Origin: Pseudomonas mediterranea CFBP 5447
GTDB lineage: Bacteria > Pseudomonadota > Gammaproteobacteria > Pseudomonadales > Pseudomonadaceae
NCBI RefSeq assembly: GCF_000774145.1
Contig: NZ_KN322966.1
Span: 1-64,000 of the forward strand
Length of the DNA stretch: 64,000 bases
Reading direction: 5' to 3'
Shown here: positions 26,237 to 34,923 of the stretch, one piece after another
How the letters are laid out: each line of letters starts with the position of its first letter
Position numbering within the stretch: position 1 is the stretch's first letter
Position numbers and translations under genes: made by a program
The notes under the pieces: generated by a model
Databases searched by the model: none
What the model was told of the DNA's origin: nothing
Seen by the model: the letters and a program-made list of their open reading frames with translations, nothing else

Positions 26237-27382
26237 ATGGCGGCACTGCCGTACTGGCGGCTTTCCAGTTTCTATCTGTTCTATTTCGCCTTGCTCGGCT
26301 CGACGGCGCCGTTCCTGGCGCTGTATTTCGATCACCTGGGATTCAACGCGGCGCGCATCGGCGAACTGGTGGCGATCCCCATGCTGATGCGCTGCGTGGC
26401 GCCTAACATCTGGGGTTGGCTGGGGGATTACACCGGCCAGCGCCTGGCAATCGTGCGGTTCGGCGCGGTCTGTACGTTGCTGACCTTTTCCCTGATCTTC
26501 ATCGACAAGAGCTACGCCTGGCTGGCGATGGTCATGGCCTTGCACGCGTTCTTCTGGCACGCGGTGCTGCCGCAGTTCGAGGTCATCACCCTGGCCCACC
26601 TGAGCGCGCAGGCCTCGCGCTACAGCCAGATCCGCCTGTGGGGTTCCATCGGTTTCATCATCGCCGTGGTCCTGCTGGGCCGGTTGTTCGAATGGCTGAG
26701 CCTGGACATCTACCCGCTGACGCTGGTGTTGATCATGGGCGGCATCGTGCTCGCCAGTTTCTGGGTGCCCAATGCCCAACCGGTGCAGGGGCCACGGGTG
26801 GCGGGCGACGGATTCCTGCGCCAGCTGCGCAACCCCGGTGTGCTGGCCTTCTACGCGTGCGTCGGCCTGATGCAGATGAGCCATGGGCCGTATTACACCT
26901 TCCTGACGCTGCACCTTGAGCGGCTGGGTTACAGCCGTGGGGTGATCGGCGTGCTCTGGGCGGTGGGCGTGGTGGCCGAGGTGCTGGTGTTCCTGGTGAT
27001 GAGCCGGATCCTGGCGCGGTTTTCCGTACGGCGGGTGCTGCTGGCGAGTTTCCTGCTGGCCGCATTGCGCTGGCTGCTGCTGGGCTCATTGGCCGAATTT
27101 CTCTGGGTGCTGTTGTTTGCCCAGGTGCTGCATGCGGCGACCTTCGGCAGCTTTCACGCCGCTGCCATCCATTTCGTGCAACGTAGCTTCGGCTCCCGCC
27201 AGCAAGGCCAGGGCCAGGCGCTGTATGCCGCGCTGGCCGGCACGGGCGGGGCATTGGGCGCGTTGTACTCCGGCTACAGCTGGAACGCCTTGGGCGCCAC
27301 CTGGACTTTCAGCATCGCCAGCGTCGCAGCCTTCGCTGCAGCCGTTATCATTGCCACACGTATGCAAGAGGACAGGCCATGA
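26237..27382 (+). CDS. MFS transporter, HcaT-like
   Basis: 381 residues with about 12 helices. Opens WRLSSFYLFYFALLGSTAPFLALYF, and the loop GWLGDYTGQRL stands for the MFS signature A motif; RLWGSIGFIIAV is typical of the HcaT/LacY-like nucleoside and phenylpropionate branch. Its stop overlaps the mtnB ATG by four bases, so it is coupled to the methionine-salvage genes. This suggests, but does not show, transport of a methylthio compound. Confidence 0.86.
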   Translation: MAALPYWRLSSFYLFYFALLGSTAPFLALYFDHLGFNAARIGELVAIPMLMRCVAPNIWGWLGDYTGQRLAIVRFGAVCTLLTFSLIFIDKSYAWLAMVMALHAFFWHAVLPQFEVITLAHLSAQASRYSQIRLWGSIGFIIAVVLLGRLFEWLSLDIYPLTLVLIMGGIVLASFWVPNAQPVQGPRVAGDGFLRQLRNPGVLAFYACVGLMQMSHGPYYTFLTLHLERLGYSRGVIGVLWAVGVVAEVLVFLVMSRILARFSVRRVLLASFLLAALRWLLLGSLAEFLWVLLFAQVLHAATFGSFHAAAIHFVQRSFGSRQQGQGQALYAALAGTGGALGALYSGYSWNALGATWTFSIASVAAFAAAVIIATRMQEDRP

Positions 27383-27999
27383 GCCTTACCCGTGAACACT
27401 TTGCCCGGGAAATCATCGACGCCGGGCGTTTCCTGTACGGCCGCGGTTGGTCCCCGGCCACCAGCAGCAATTATTCCACCCGTCTTGCCCCTGACCAGGC
27501 CTTGCTCACCGTGTCCGGCAAGCACAAGGGGCAACTGGGCGTTGACGATGTGCTGGCCACTGACCTGGACGGCAACAGCCTGGAACCGGGCAAGAAACCT
27601 TCCGCCGAAACCCTGTTGCACACCCAGCTCTACCGCTGGCGCCCGGAGATCGGCGCGGTGCTGCACACCCATTCGGTGAACGCCACGGTGCTGTCGCGCC
27701 TGACGGCTCAAGCGTTCATCGATTTCGAAGACTATGAACTGCAGAAAGCCTTCAGCGGCGTGTCGACCCACGAGTCCCGGGTGCGCGTGCCGATTTTCGA
27801 CAACGACCAGGACATCGCCCGCCTGGCCGCCAAGGTACAGCCGTGGCTCGCTGAGCATCCCGATTGCGTGGGCTACCTGATCCGTGGTCACGGCCTGTAT
27901 ACCTGGGGGGCACGCATGAGTGATGCGTTGCGCCAGATCGAGGCGTTCGAGTTCCTGTTCGAGTGCGAGCTGAAGACTCGCGCACTCCTGAACCGTTAA
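27379..27999 (+). CDS. mtnB: methylthioribulose-1-phosphate dehydratase
   Basis: Dehydrates 5-methylthioribulose-1-phosphate in the methionine salvage pathway. 206-residue class II aldolase-like protein: GRGWSPATSSNYSTRL at the N-terminus, VLHTHSVNATVLSRL with the zinc His pair (about 95-97), and GYLIRGHGLYTWGARMSDAL with the third His. Followed after 18 nt by mtnD. Confidence 0.94.
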   Translation: MSLTREHFAREIIDAGRFLYGRGWSPATSSNYSTRLAPDQALLTVSGKHKGQLGVDDVLATDLDGNSLEPGKKPSAETLLHTQLYRWRPEIGAVLHTHSVNATVLSRLTAQAFIDFEDYELQKAFSGVSTHESRVRVPIFDNDQDIARLAAKVQPWLAEHPDCVGYLIRGHGLYTWGARMSDALRQIEAFEFLFECELKTRALLNR

Positions 28000-28017
28000 T
28001 TTGCTGGAGCCATTGCC

Positions 28018-28563
28018 ATGAGCAGCCTGTCCGTTTACCACGTCTCGAGTCCTGACATCCCGAACAAGGTGTTGACCCACTTCGAAGACATCGCCGCGAC
28101 ACTGGCCGAACAAGGGGTTCGCTTCGACCGTTGGGAGGCCGCGACGAAAATCCAGCCTGGCGCGACCCAGGACGAAGTGATTGCCGCCTACCGCAGCCAG
28201 ATCGATCAATTGATGACCGAGCGCGGCTACATCACGGTGGATGTCATCAGCCTCGACAGCGATCATCCGCAAAAAGCCGAACTGCGCGCCAAGTTCCTCG
28301 ATGAGCATCGCCACGGCGAGGACGAGGTGCGCTTTTTCGTCGCCGGGCGTGGCCTGTTTACCCTGCACATCGATGACTACGTCTACGCCGTGTTGTGCGA
28401 AAAGAACGACCTGATCTCCGTACCGGCCGGCACACCGCACTGGTTCGACATGGGCGAGCACCCGCACTTCGTTGCCATTCGCCTGTTCAACAATCCGGAA
28501 GGCTGGGTCGCCAAGTTCACTGGCGACGACATCGCCAGCCGTTTCCCACGTCTGGAGGACTGA
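28018..28563 (+). CDS. mtnD: acireductone dioxygenase
   Basis: Cleaves acireductone to the methionine precursor KMTB and formate with Fe2+ (with Ni2+ the off-pathway products form). 181 residues, cupin fold; the metal site is [18 protein letters not shown] (two His and a Glu, about 97-112) with a third His in [17 protein letters not shown]. Followed after only 4 nt by mtnC. Confidence 0.95.
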   Translation: MSSLSVYHVSSPDIPNKVLTHFEDIAATLAEQGVRFDRWEAATKIQPGATQDEVIAAYRSQIDQLMTERGYITVDVISLDSDHPQKAELRAKFLDEHRHGEDEVRFFVAGRGLFTLHIDDYVYAVLCEKNDLISVPAGTPHWFDMGEHPHFVAIRLFNNPEGWVAKFTGDDIASRFPRLED

Positions 28564-28567
28564 GCCC

Positions 28568-29260
28568 GTGTCGATCAAAGCCATACTCACCGACATCGAA
28601 GGCACCACCAGTGCGGTGAGTTTCGTCTTCGACGTGCTGTTTCCCTACGCCGCGCAACATCTGCCGACATTTGTCCGCCAGCACGCCGACCGCAGCGACG
28701 TGGCCGAACAACTGGCGGCGGTGCGCCAGGACAGTGGCGAACCGGACGCTGACGTCGAGCGGGTCGTCGCGATTCTGCTGGGCTGGATTGCCGAGGACCG
28801 CAAGGCCACGCCACTCAAGGCGTTGCAGGGTATGGTCTGGGAGCAGGGGTATCAGGCCGGGCAATTGAAAGGGCACGTGTACCCGGATGCGGTCGAGGCC
28901 CTCAAGCGCTGGCATCGGGCTGGCTATGGGCTCCACGTGTATTCATCGGGATCGATCCAGGCACAGAAGCTGATCTTCGGCTGCTCAGAGGCCGGCGACC
29001 TGTCGCCGCTGTTCAGCGGTTATTTCGACACCACCTCAGGGCCCAAGCGCGAGGTGCAGTCTTATCAGAAGATCAGCCAGGCCATAGGTATTGCGCCTGA
29101 TGAGATCCTGTTCCTGTCGGACATCGTCCAGGAACTGGATGCGGCCCGAGGGGCTGGCATGGCGACGTGTGGATTGGCTCGGGAGGGGGGGACGTTGGAA
29201 GGGCATGTCACGGTGGACAGTTTTGCGCGAATCGATCCTGCGCAGTTTTCATCCCGCTAA
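28568..29260 (+). CDS. mtnC: enolase-phosphatase E1
   Basis: Bifunctional HAD enzyme that makes acireductone, the substrate of MtnD next door. From the GTG at 28568 the protein has 230 residues beginning [20 protein letters not shown], with the HAD nucleophile Asp in DIEGT, the YSSGS motif II near 120 and [17 protein letters not shown] as motif III. Frames reaching farther upstream run into mtnD and are rejected. Gene order MFS-mtnB-mtnD-mtnC forms one operon; mtnA is not in the window. Confidence 0.93.
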   Translation: MSIKAILTDIEGTTSAVSFVFDVLFPYAAQHLPTFVRQHADRSDVAEQLAAVRQDSGEPDADVERVVAILLGWIAEDRKATPLKALQGMVWEQGYQAGQLKGHVYPDAVEALKRWHRAGYGLHVYSSGSIQAQKLIFGCSEAGDLSPLFSGYFDTTSGPKREVQSYQKISQAIGIAPDEILFLSDIVQELDAARGAGMATCGLAREGGTLEGHVTVDSFARIDPAQFSSR

Positions 29261-29283
29261 GAAGACTTTAAGGCCTACCCGAA

Positions 29284-29379
29284 TTGTGGCGAGGGAGCTT
29301 GCTCCCGTTGGGTTGCGAAGCAGCCCCAAAAAATGGGGATCGCTGCGCGATCCAACGGGAGCAAGCTCCCTCGCCACAA
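29284..29379. repeat. REPIN of the GTGGCGAGGGAGCTTGCTCCC family
   Basis: Inverted arms TTGTGGCGAGGGAGCTTGCT and its complement surround a spacer containing GTTGCGAAGCAGCCCC, the arm motif of the 22.9-kb element. It therefore links two repeat families. Located after mtnC. Confidence 0.85.
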
Positions 29380-29410
29380 TGTTCAACCTTGTTTTGACTG
29401 ACCGTCGACA

Positions 29411-29689
29411 TCAAGCGCTGTGGTAAGTCGGCAGCGCGAAGCGATGCTGGCTTTGCAGCATGGTGATCTGCGGCAGCTCGCTGGCCTGTTCGGCCAAGTC
29501 ACGACGGATGGCACTGATCACCCAGGACAACTGGTCCCCTGCGTGCAACTGGGCGTAGGAAATCGAGCGTTTGAACTGTTTGCCTTCGCTGTTGCGCAAT
29601 GTCAGCAGGATGCCGCCGTCCGGGCGAGCTTGTGTAGTCACTTCGTAGTTGGAAAACAGGGACGCGAACTTCTCTTGAATCATATTCAT
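29411..29689 (-). CDS. DUF3509 family small protein
   Basis: 92-residue cytoplasmic protein beginning MNMIQEKFASLFSNYEV, typical of the Pseudomonas DUF3509 family. The ATG at 29689 has AAGGAG 7 nt upstream; longer starts are unlikely. A central GGILLTLRNSEGKQFKRSIS strand pair is followed by a helix with WVISAIRRDLAEQ. No function is known. Confidence 0.83.
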   Translation of the reverse strand: MNMIQEKFASLFSNYEVTTQARPDGGILLTLRNSEGKQFKRSISYAQLHAGDQLSWVISAIRRDLAEQASELPQITMLQSQHRFALPTYHSA

Positions 29690-29809
29690 ATGACTGCTCC
29701 TTGGTGGTGGCAAACCGTGGAGGAGAAGTTGCACTGACCATGCCAGCATTGGATCCGCTAAAAATTACTTTAAAAACAATAAGTTAATTTTCTGCTGTTT
29801 TTTTGCTTT

Positions 29810-29847
29810 CGTGCATCTTGCATGAATAGCCATCGTGCATCCTGCAT
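29810..29847. promoter_or_regulatory. pair of CGTGCATCYTGCAT direct repeats
   Basis: CGTGCATCTTGCAT and CGTGCATCCTGCAT begin 24 bp apart, in AT-rich sequence about 200 nt ahead of the acyl-CoA synthetase start and 120 nt from the DUF3509 start. A possible activator or repressor site for either gene. No gene seen in the rest of this 348-nt gap. Confidence 0.45.
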
Positions 29848-30037
29848 TTTGCGTGGTCGGGCAATCATTTTTGGAACCAAATCGATTCCTGACGCTCACG
29901 CTTCGCCTGTCCCGTCAGCAGATACAAAACATTGCAAAAACCGCGTGTACAGCTGGGCAACCGCTGAGTACTTTCGACCGACCATCACTGCCAGCCGAGC
30001 GCAGGAACCGAGACCCGCAGGTCGAACAGGGAGTTTC

Positions 30038-31864
30038 ATGAGTCGTACACCCAGCGACGCCATTACCTGGGGCATGATGCTGCGCAAGCTGCCTTCCCTC
30101 TTCAGAATCGTTCCCCGAATCATCAAGGGCCGCAAGCTCGCCAATGTCCGGGACCCGGCCCAGCCCTGTGGCCTGGGCTGGAGTTTCGAACAGGCCACGC
30201 AACGCAATCCCCACGGCCCGGCGTTGCTATGCGGCAACATTTCATTGAGTTATGCACAGGTCAACGAGCAGGCCAATCGCATCGCCCACTACTGGTTGGC
30301 GCAGGGTATCGGCAAGGGCGATTGCATCGCGATCTTTCTCGAAAACCGTCCACAACTGCTGATTACATTGCTGGCGGCGGCGAAAGTCGGGGCGGTCAGC
30401 GCCATGATCAACACCTCGCAAACGGGCGACGCGCTGGTCCATGGCTTGGCGCTGGTCGCGCCGGCCGCTGTGGTGGTGGGGGACGAACGGGTTGCGGCTT
30501 TCGAAGCGGTGCGCGGTCGGACCGCTTTGCCGAGCGTTCGCACCTGGTGGCTGGCGGACGAGCACAGCGCCGCTGTGCCTTGCGGTTTCGTCGACCTGTT
30601 GGGCAACAGCGAGGACTACCCCAGTGCCAACCCGGCCAGCAGCCGCCAGGTATTTTTCGACGACCCGTGTTTTTATCTCTACACCTCGGGCACCAGCGGC
30701 CTGCCCAAGGCCGTGGTCTTCCGCCATGGGCGCTGGATGCGTACGGCCGTCCATTCTGGCCTGATTGCCCTGGACATGCAGCCCGACGATGTCCTCTATT
30801 GCCCTTTGCCGCTGTATCACGCCACGGGACTGTGCGTGTGTTGGGGAGCGGCGATCTGTGGCGCATCGGCTTTTGCGATCCGGCGCACCTTCAGCGCCGG
30901 CCGGTTCTGGAGCGATGTACGCCGTTATCGAGCGACCACCCTGGGTTATGCGGGGGAGCTGTGCCGTTACCTGATCGACCAGCCGGCCAGTGGCGAAGAC
31001 CGGCGCCATGACGTGAAGCAGATGATCGGCACCGGCCTGCGGCCGGGCGCCTGGGCGGCGTTCAAGGCCCGCTTCGGTGTCGAGCACATCTGTGAGCTGT
31101 ACGCGGCCAGCGACGGTAATATCGGTTTCACCAACCTATTGAATTTCGACAATACCGTCGGGTTTTCCCTGACGGGCTGGGCGCTGGTGCGATACGACCA
31201 GGGCAGCGGGATGCCGTTGCGCAACCTGCAAGGGCGGCTGCAGAAAGTGCCGAAGGGCCAGCCTGGCCTGTTGTTGGCGCGGATCGATGACAAGGCGCCC
31301 CTGGATGGCTACACCGACGCGGCCCAGAACGAAGAAACCCTCTACCGGGACGCCTTTACCCCGGGCGACCTTTACTTCAACACTGGCGATCTGCTGCGTG
31401 ACCTGGGTTTTGGCCATGGCCAGTTCGTCGACCGTCTCGGCGACACTTTCCACTGGAGGGGCGAAAGCGTATCCGCCACGCAGGTTGAGAATGTCTTGCT
31501 GCAGCATCCGCAAGTGGCCGAGGCGGTGGTCTATGGGGTGGAGGTCAACGGCGTCGACGGGCGCGCCGGCATGGCGGCGATCACCCCGTCCGAATCGCTG
31601 GCAACCCTGGATTTCAGCGAACTGTTGCAGTTCCTGCAATCCAGGCTGTCGGCCGGTGCGGTGCCGCTGTTCCTGCGCATCAAGGTGAAGATGGACATCA
31701 CCGGCACCTTCAAATACCACAAGACCCGGCTCAGGCGCGAAGCCTTCGACCCCTGCGTCATGGGCGATGAGCCGGTCTACGCCTGGTTGCCCGGTACTGG
31801 AACCTATGTGCGGGTCGACCGCCAATTGGCGACGCAGATCCAGGGTGGGCGGTTCTGCTATTGA
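30038..31864 (+). CDS. long/very-long-chain acyl-CoA synthetase (FATP-like)
   Basis: 608-residue AMP-binding enzyme activating fatty acids to CoA thioesters. Motifs: ATP loop FYLYTSGTSGLPKAVVFRHG (about 210), YCPLPLYHATGLCVCWGA, ELYAASDGNIGF and DRLGDTFHWRGESVSATQVE near 480. This is the FATP/FadD6-like branch rather than FadD. The ATG at 30038 has GGGAG about 9 nt ahead. The N-terminal KLPSLFRIVPRIIKGRK segment is basic and hydrophobic, suggesting membrane association. Preceded by a possible direct-repeat operator. Confidence 0.88.
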   Translation: MSRTPSDAITWGMMLRKLPSLFRIVPRIIKGRKLANVRDPAQPCGLGWSFEQATQRNPHGPALLCGNISLSYAQVNEQANRIAHYWLAQGIGKGDCIAIFLENRPQLLITLLAAAKVGAVSAMINTSQTGDALVHGLALVAPAAVVVGDERVAAFEAVRGRTALPSVRTWWLADEHSAAVPCGFVDLLGNSEDYPSANPASSRQVFFDDPCFYLYTSGTSGLPKAVVFRHGRWMRTAVHSGLIALDMQPDDVLYCPLPLYHATGLCVCWGAAICGASAFAIRRTFSAGRFWSDVRRYRATTLGYAGELCRYLIDQPASGEDRRHDVKQMIGTGLRPGAWAAFKARFGVEHICELYAASDGNIGFTNLLNFDNTVGFSLTGWALVRYDQGSGMPLRNLQGRLQKVPKGQPGLLLARIDDKAPLDGYTDAAQNEETLYRDAFTPGDLYFNTGDLLRDLGFGHGQFVDRLGDTFHWRGESVSATQVENVLLQHPQVAEAVVYGVEVNGVDGRAGMAAITPSESLATLDFSELLQFLQSRLSAGAVPLFLRIKVKMDITGTFKYHKTRLRREAFDPCVMGDEPVYAWLPGTGTYVRVDRQLATQIQGGRFCY

Positions 31865-31959
31865 TTGTGGCTATAACGGGTACAGAGAAAAAGGGGATGA
31901 CAGGCCCTGCGTCGCTCGGGAAACTAGCGGCATTCTCGAAGACTCAAGTGGAGTGCCCC

Positions 31960-32478
31960 ATGTCCGATACAAGCCGCCAGATGACCCCGGAAGAGGCTGC
32001 GGAATTTGCCGAGCAGGTGTTCAACGTGGCGCGCCAGGGGGACGCCGCGATGATGGCGGCCTTGCTGAGCAAAGGCTTGCCGCCCAACCTGCGCAACCAC
32101 AAGGGTGACACCTTGCTGATGCTGGCCGCTTATCACGGTCACGTGGAAACGGTGAAAGTATTGCTGGAACACAAGGCCGATCCGGAAATCCGCAACGACA
32201 ACGGCCAGAGCCCGATTGCCGGCGCGGCGTTCAAGGGCGACCTGGCGGTGGTTTCGGCGTTGGTGGACGGTGGCGCACAGGTGGAAGGCGCGTCCTTCGA
32301 TGGCCGCACGGCGCTGATGATGGCGGCGATGTTCAACCGGGTGGCAATCGTCGACTATCTGATCGGCAAAGGCGCGGACCCGAAGGCCAAGGACGCCAAC
32401 GGCGTCTCGGCCCTCGATGCGGCCCGGACCATGGGCGCGGTGGACACCACGGCGCAGTTGGAGAAGCTATCCATGTGA
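31960..32478 (+). CDS. ankyrin repeat protein
   Basis: 172 residues made of about four to five ankyrin repeats after a short helical start: KGDTLLMLAAYHGHVETVKV, GQSPIAGAAFKGDLAVVSAL, GRTALMMAAMFNRVAIVDYL and a shorter final NGVSALDAARTMGA. No signal peptide, so a cytoplasmic protein-binding role is likely. ATG at 31960 with GTGGAG upstream. It lies 95 nt behind the acyl-CoA synthetase gene and may be co-transcribed. Confidence 0.88.
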   Translation: MSDTSRQMTPEEAAEFAEQVFNVARQGDAAMMAALLSKGLPPNLRNHKGDTLLMLAAYHGHVETVKVLLEHKADPEIRNDNGQSPIAGAAFKGDLAVVSALVDGGAQVEGASFDGRTALMMAAMFNRVAIVDYLIGKGADPKAKDANGVSALDAARTMGAVDTTAQLEKLSM

Positions 32479-32488
32479 TGAGAATGAT

Positions 32489-32597
32489 TGTGGGAGCAAA
32501 GCTTGCTCGCGATTACGGCAATTCAGTCAGCAATAATGTCGACTGGCCTGCCGCTGTCGCGAGCAAGCTTTGCTCCCACAGCAAGCTCCCTCGCCAC
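32489..32597. repeat. composite REPIN
   Basis: A variant inverted pair (core GAGCAAAGCTTGCTCGCG) is fused directly to a half-arm of the other family, GCAAGCTCCCTCGCCAC, at 32581-32597. The junction records insertion of one repeat beside another. Confidence 0.85.
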
Positions 32598-32667
32598 GGA
32601 TGCCTCGGCTGATGTGATGCGCTATCCTGCGCGCCCTCGAAACTCCCAATTGCCACAGGATTCGCCC

Positions 32668-33198
32668 ATGAAAGCCGCACTCGTCGAACTCATCAGCAAA
32701 ATCAGCTCCGGCTGCCTGGGCGATGCCGACATTGAAAGGATTGCCGACGAAGCAGCCCAGGCCTATGCCGATCCGGCGGCTTTCCTGGCGGCCAACCCGG
32801 ACATCAACTACGACGACACCTTTCCGATCCCCCTGGGCGAGTGGGTGGTGGTGGGCAGCTTGCCGGACACCGTACTGTTCCAGGCCGACGCCTATGTGCA
32901 GTTGTTCGAGCAGATCGTCGCGTCTTTCGGCCCCGGCGTGGCGTTCAATCTCAAGCCCAAGCAACTGGCGAAAACCGAAGCGCTGACGGCGCTCAACCGC
33001 ATCCAGATCCAGATGAGCAGCCTGAACAAGGAAAACGGCGGCTACGTGTTGATGAACTTCAGCCAGCTGCTCGACGATGAGTTGCAGATGGTGCTGGTGT
33101 ACGGCAACGACGTGCCGCGGGTGCTGGAGTTGGGCGCGCAAGTCGGCATCGCCGTGGCGCCCGCCCTGGAAGCCCTCAAGGTCGCGGTCCACGTCTGA
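32668..33198 (+). CDS. conserved hypothetical cytoplasmic protein
   Basis: 176 residues, acidic, without signal or membrane segments. Recognisable stretches are DINYDDTFPIPLGEWVVVGS, YVQLFEQIVASFGPGV and MNFSQLLDDELQMVLVYGND. I cannot assign a family with confidence. The ATG has CAGGA upstream and is preceded by a composite REPIN. It is followed by a small membrane protein gene after 71 nt. Confidence 0.72.
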   Translation: MKAALVELISKISSGCLGDADIERIADEAAQAYADPAAFLAANPDINYDDTFPIPLGEWVVVGSLPDTVLFQADAYVQLFEQIVASFGPGVAFNLKPKQLAKTEALTALNRIQIQMSSLNKENGGYVLMNFSQLLDDELQMVLVYGNDVPRVLELGAQVGIAVAPALEALKVAVHV

Positions 33199-33269
33199 AG
33201 CAATCCAACGGAACCCTCGCTGGAGGCGGACTATCCTAAGTGTGCATGTCATCACTTGGGAGCGACACC

Positions 33270-33461
33270 ATGGGTTCTACCTTCAATGGCCTGGTTGGCC
33301 TGATCATCCTGGCGCTCGATATCTGGGCGATCATCAATGTACTCAAGAGTGGCGCGGAAACCGGGATGAAAATCCTCTGGGTGCTGCTGATCCTGCTGTT
33401 GCCGGTATTGGGCCTGATCATCTGGGCGATTGCCGGGCCGCGAGGCAACGTGCGGGTCTGA
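33270..33461 (+). CDS. PLDc_N-type small membrane protein
   Basis: 63 residues with two helices (FNGLVGLIILALDIWAIINV and ILWVLLILLLPVLGLIIWAIAG) ending PRGNVRV, the phospholipase D N-terminal (cardiolipin synthase membrane anchor) pattern as a stand-alone gene. GGGAG lies before the ATG. Function unknown; possibly stress-related as in other pseudomonads. Confidence 0.82.
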   Translation: MGSTFNGLVGLIILALDIWAIINVLKSGAETGMKILWVLLILLLPVLGLIIWAIAGPRGNVRV

Positions 33462-33476
33462 CGGTTCTCCTGCGGC

Positions 33477-33501
33477 GCCCGGCAGGATTCGCCTGCCGGG
33501 C
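33477..33501. terminator. hairpin between convergent genes
   Basis: GCCCGGCAGG/CCTGCCGGGC with a 5-nt loop between the PLDc_N gene and the oppositely oriented MFS gene. Only a weak T-content follows, so termination strength is uncertain. Confidence 0.6.
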
Positions 33502-33510
33502 TCCTATCCA

Positions 33511-34698
33511 TCAGGCCGCTGCCAAGGCGTGCTTCTGTGAGGTGCCGAGGAAGCGCAGCAGGGCCAGCAGTGGGAACGCACTGCCGACGATAACCACCCA
33601 CAACCAGCCGCCATGCTCGTACACCGCGCTGGCAATCGACGAGCCAAAGGCGCCGCCGACGAAGATGCTGGTCATGTACAGGGCATTGAGCCGGCTGCGG
33701 CTCTTGGCATCCAGGGCATAGATCGTGCGTTGGCCCAGCACCATGTTCATCTGCACACAAAAGTCCAATACCACGCCGGTGACTGCCAAGCCGATGACGC
33801 TATAGAGCGGATGGATGAACGCCGGCAGGAAACTCAGGCTGGCAAAGAGCATCGCCAGCAGCGAGGCGATGCGGGTGTGACCGGCGTCGGCCAGTCGCCC
33901 GGCAATGGGCGCGGCGATGGCACCGATGGCACCGACCAGGGCGAACAGGGCAATCTCGGTCTGGGACAGCCCATGGTTACGGGCAAGTTCCAGGGGGGCG
34001 GCGGTCCAGAACAGGCTGAACGTCGCGAACATGCAGGCCTGGTAAAGCGCCCGTTGGCGCAACAGTGGTTGTTGGCGCAGCAAAGTGCCGAGGGAGCCCA
34101 GCAGTTGCCCGTAGGTGGCGCTGTGGTCGGGCTGGCGCTTGGGCACGGTGAACGCCAGGACGAGGCTGATCGCCGCCATCAATGCCGCCGCGATCATGAA
34201 CATCGCGCGCCAGCCGAAGTAATCCGCCACCACGCTGGCCACCGGCCGCGCCAGCAGGATCCCCAGCAACAGTCCACCCATGATCCCACCCACCACCCGA
34301 CCCCGGGACGCTTCCGGGGTGAGATGCGCGGCCAGGGGAATCAGCACTTGCACCGACACCGAACTGAAGCCTACCAGCAGCGAAACCAGCAGGAACACAT
34401 TCGGCTGATCGGTGAACGCCGCGCCCAACAGGCTGGCAATCGCCACGAGTGTGGTGAGGATCATCAACCGGCGGTTTTCCAGCAGGTCGCCCAGCGGCAC
34501 CAGGAAGAACAGGCCCAGGGCATAACCGATCTGGGTCAGCGAGACGATCAGGCTGGCCACGGTGCTGGACAGGCCGACGTCGGGAGCGATCAGTTCGATG
34601 ATGGGTTGGGCGTAATAGAGGTTGGCAACGATGGCGCCGCAGCAGAAGGCGAACAGCAGGACCATGCCTCGGGTCATGGCGGGGGAGTTGGCGGTCAT
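33511..34698 (-). CDS. MFS transporter, DHA1-like
   Basis: 395 residues with about 12 helices. Opens LLFAFCCGAIVANLYYAQPIIELIAPDVG, a conserved element of an efflux-type MFS subfamily, with motif A as PLGDLLENRRLM. Central loop about residues 190-210. The promoter side faces the REPIN at 34.8 kb. Substrate unknown. Confidence 0.87.
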   Translation of the reverse strand: MTANSPAMTRGMVLLFAFCCGAIVANLYYAQPIIELIAPDVGLSSTVASLIVSLTQIGYALGLFFLVPLGDLLENRRLMILTTLVAIASLLGAAFTDQPNVFLLVSLLVGFSSVSVQVLIPLAAHLTPEASRGRVVGGIMGGLLLGILLARPVASVVADYFGWRAMFMIAAALMAAISLVLAFTVPKRQPDHSATYGQLLGSLGTLLRQQPLLRQRALYQACMFATFSLFWTAAPLELARNHGLSQTEIALFALVGAIGAIAAPIAGRLADAGHTRIASLLAMLFASLSFLPAFIHPLYSVIGLAVTGVVLDFCVQMNMVLGQRTIYALDAKSRSRLNALYMTSIFVGGAFGSSIASAVYEHGGWLWVVIVGSAFPLLALLRFLGTSQKHALAAA

Positions 34699-34806
34699 GG
34701 GATTTCCGTCAGTTGACTAGTAAGGATTGCGGGCAAGGCTAAAGGCTGTGCCGGCTTTGGGGTAGTCGCCTGGATTGATAACGACCATGTCCGGGATTGA
34801 TGCGAC

Positions 34807-34895
34807 TGTGGGAGTGAGCCTGCCCGCGATAGTGGTGTGTCAGTTACCAGTGCTTGTCTGATACTCCGCTATCGCGAGCAGGCTCGCTCCCACAG
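34807..34895. repeat. REPIN
   Basis: Left arm slightly diverged (GGGAGTGAGCCTGCCCGCG), right arm matching the common core. Between the MFS gene and the sulfate-binding protein gene. Confidence 0.87.
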
Positions 34896-34923
34896 GGGGG
34901 TGTGGTTTTGAAAAGGTTGCGGG

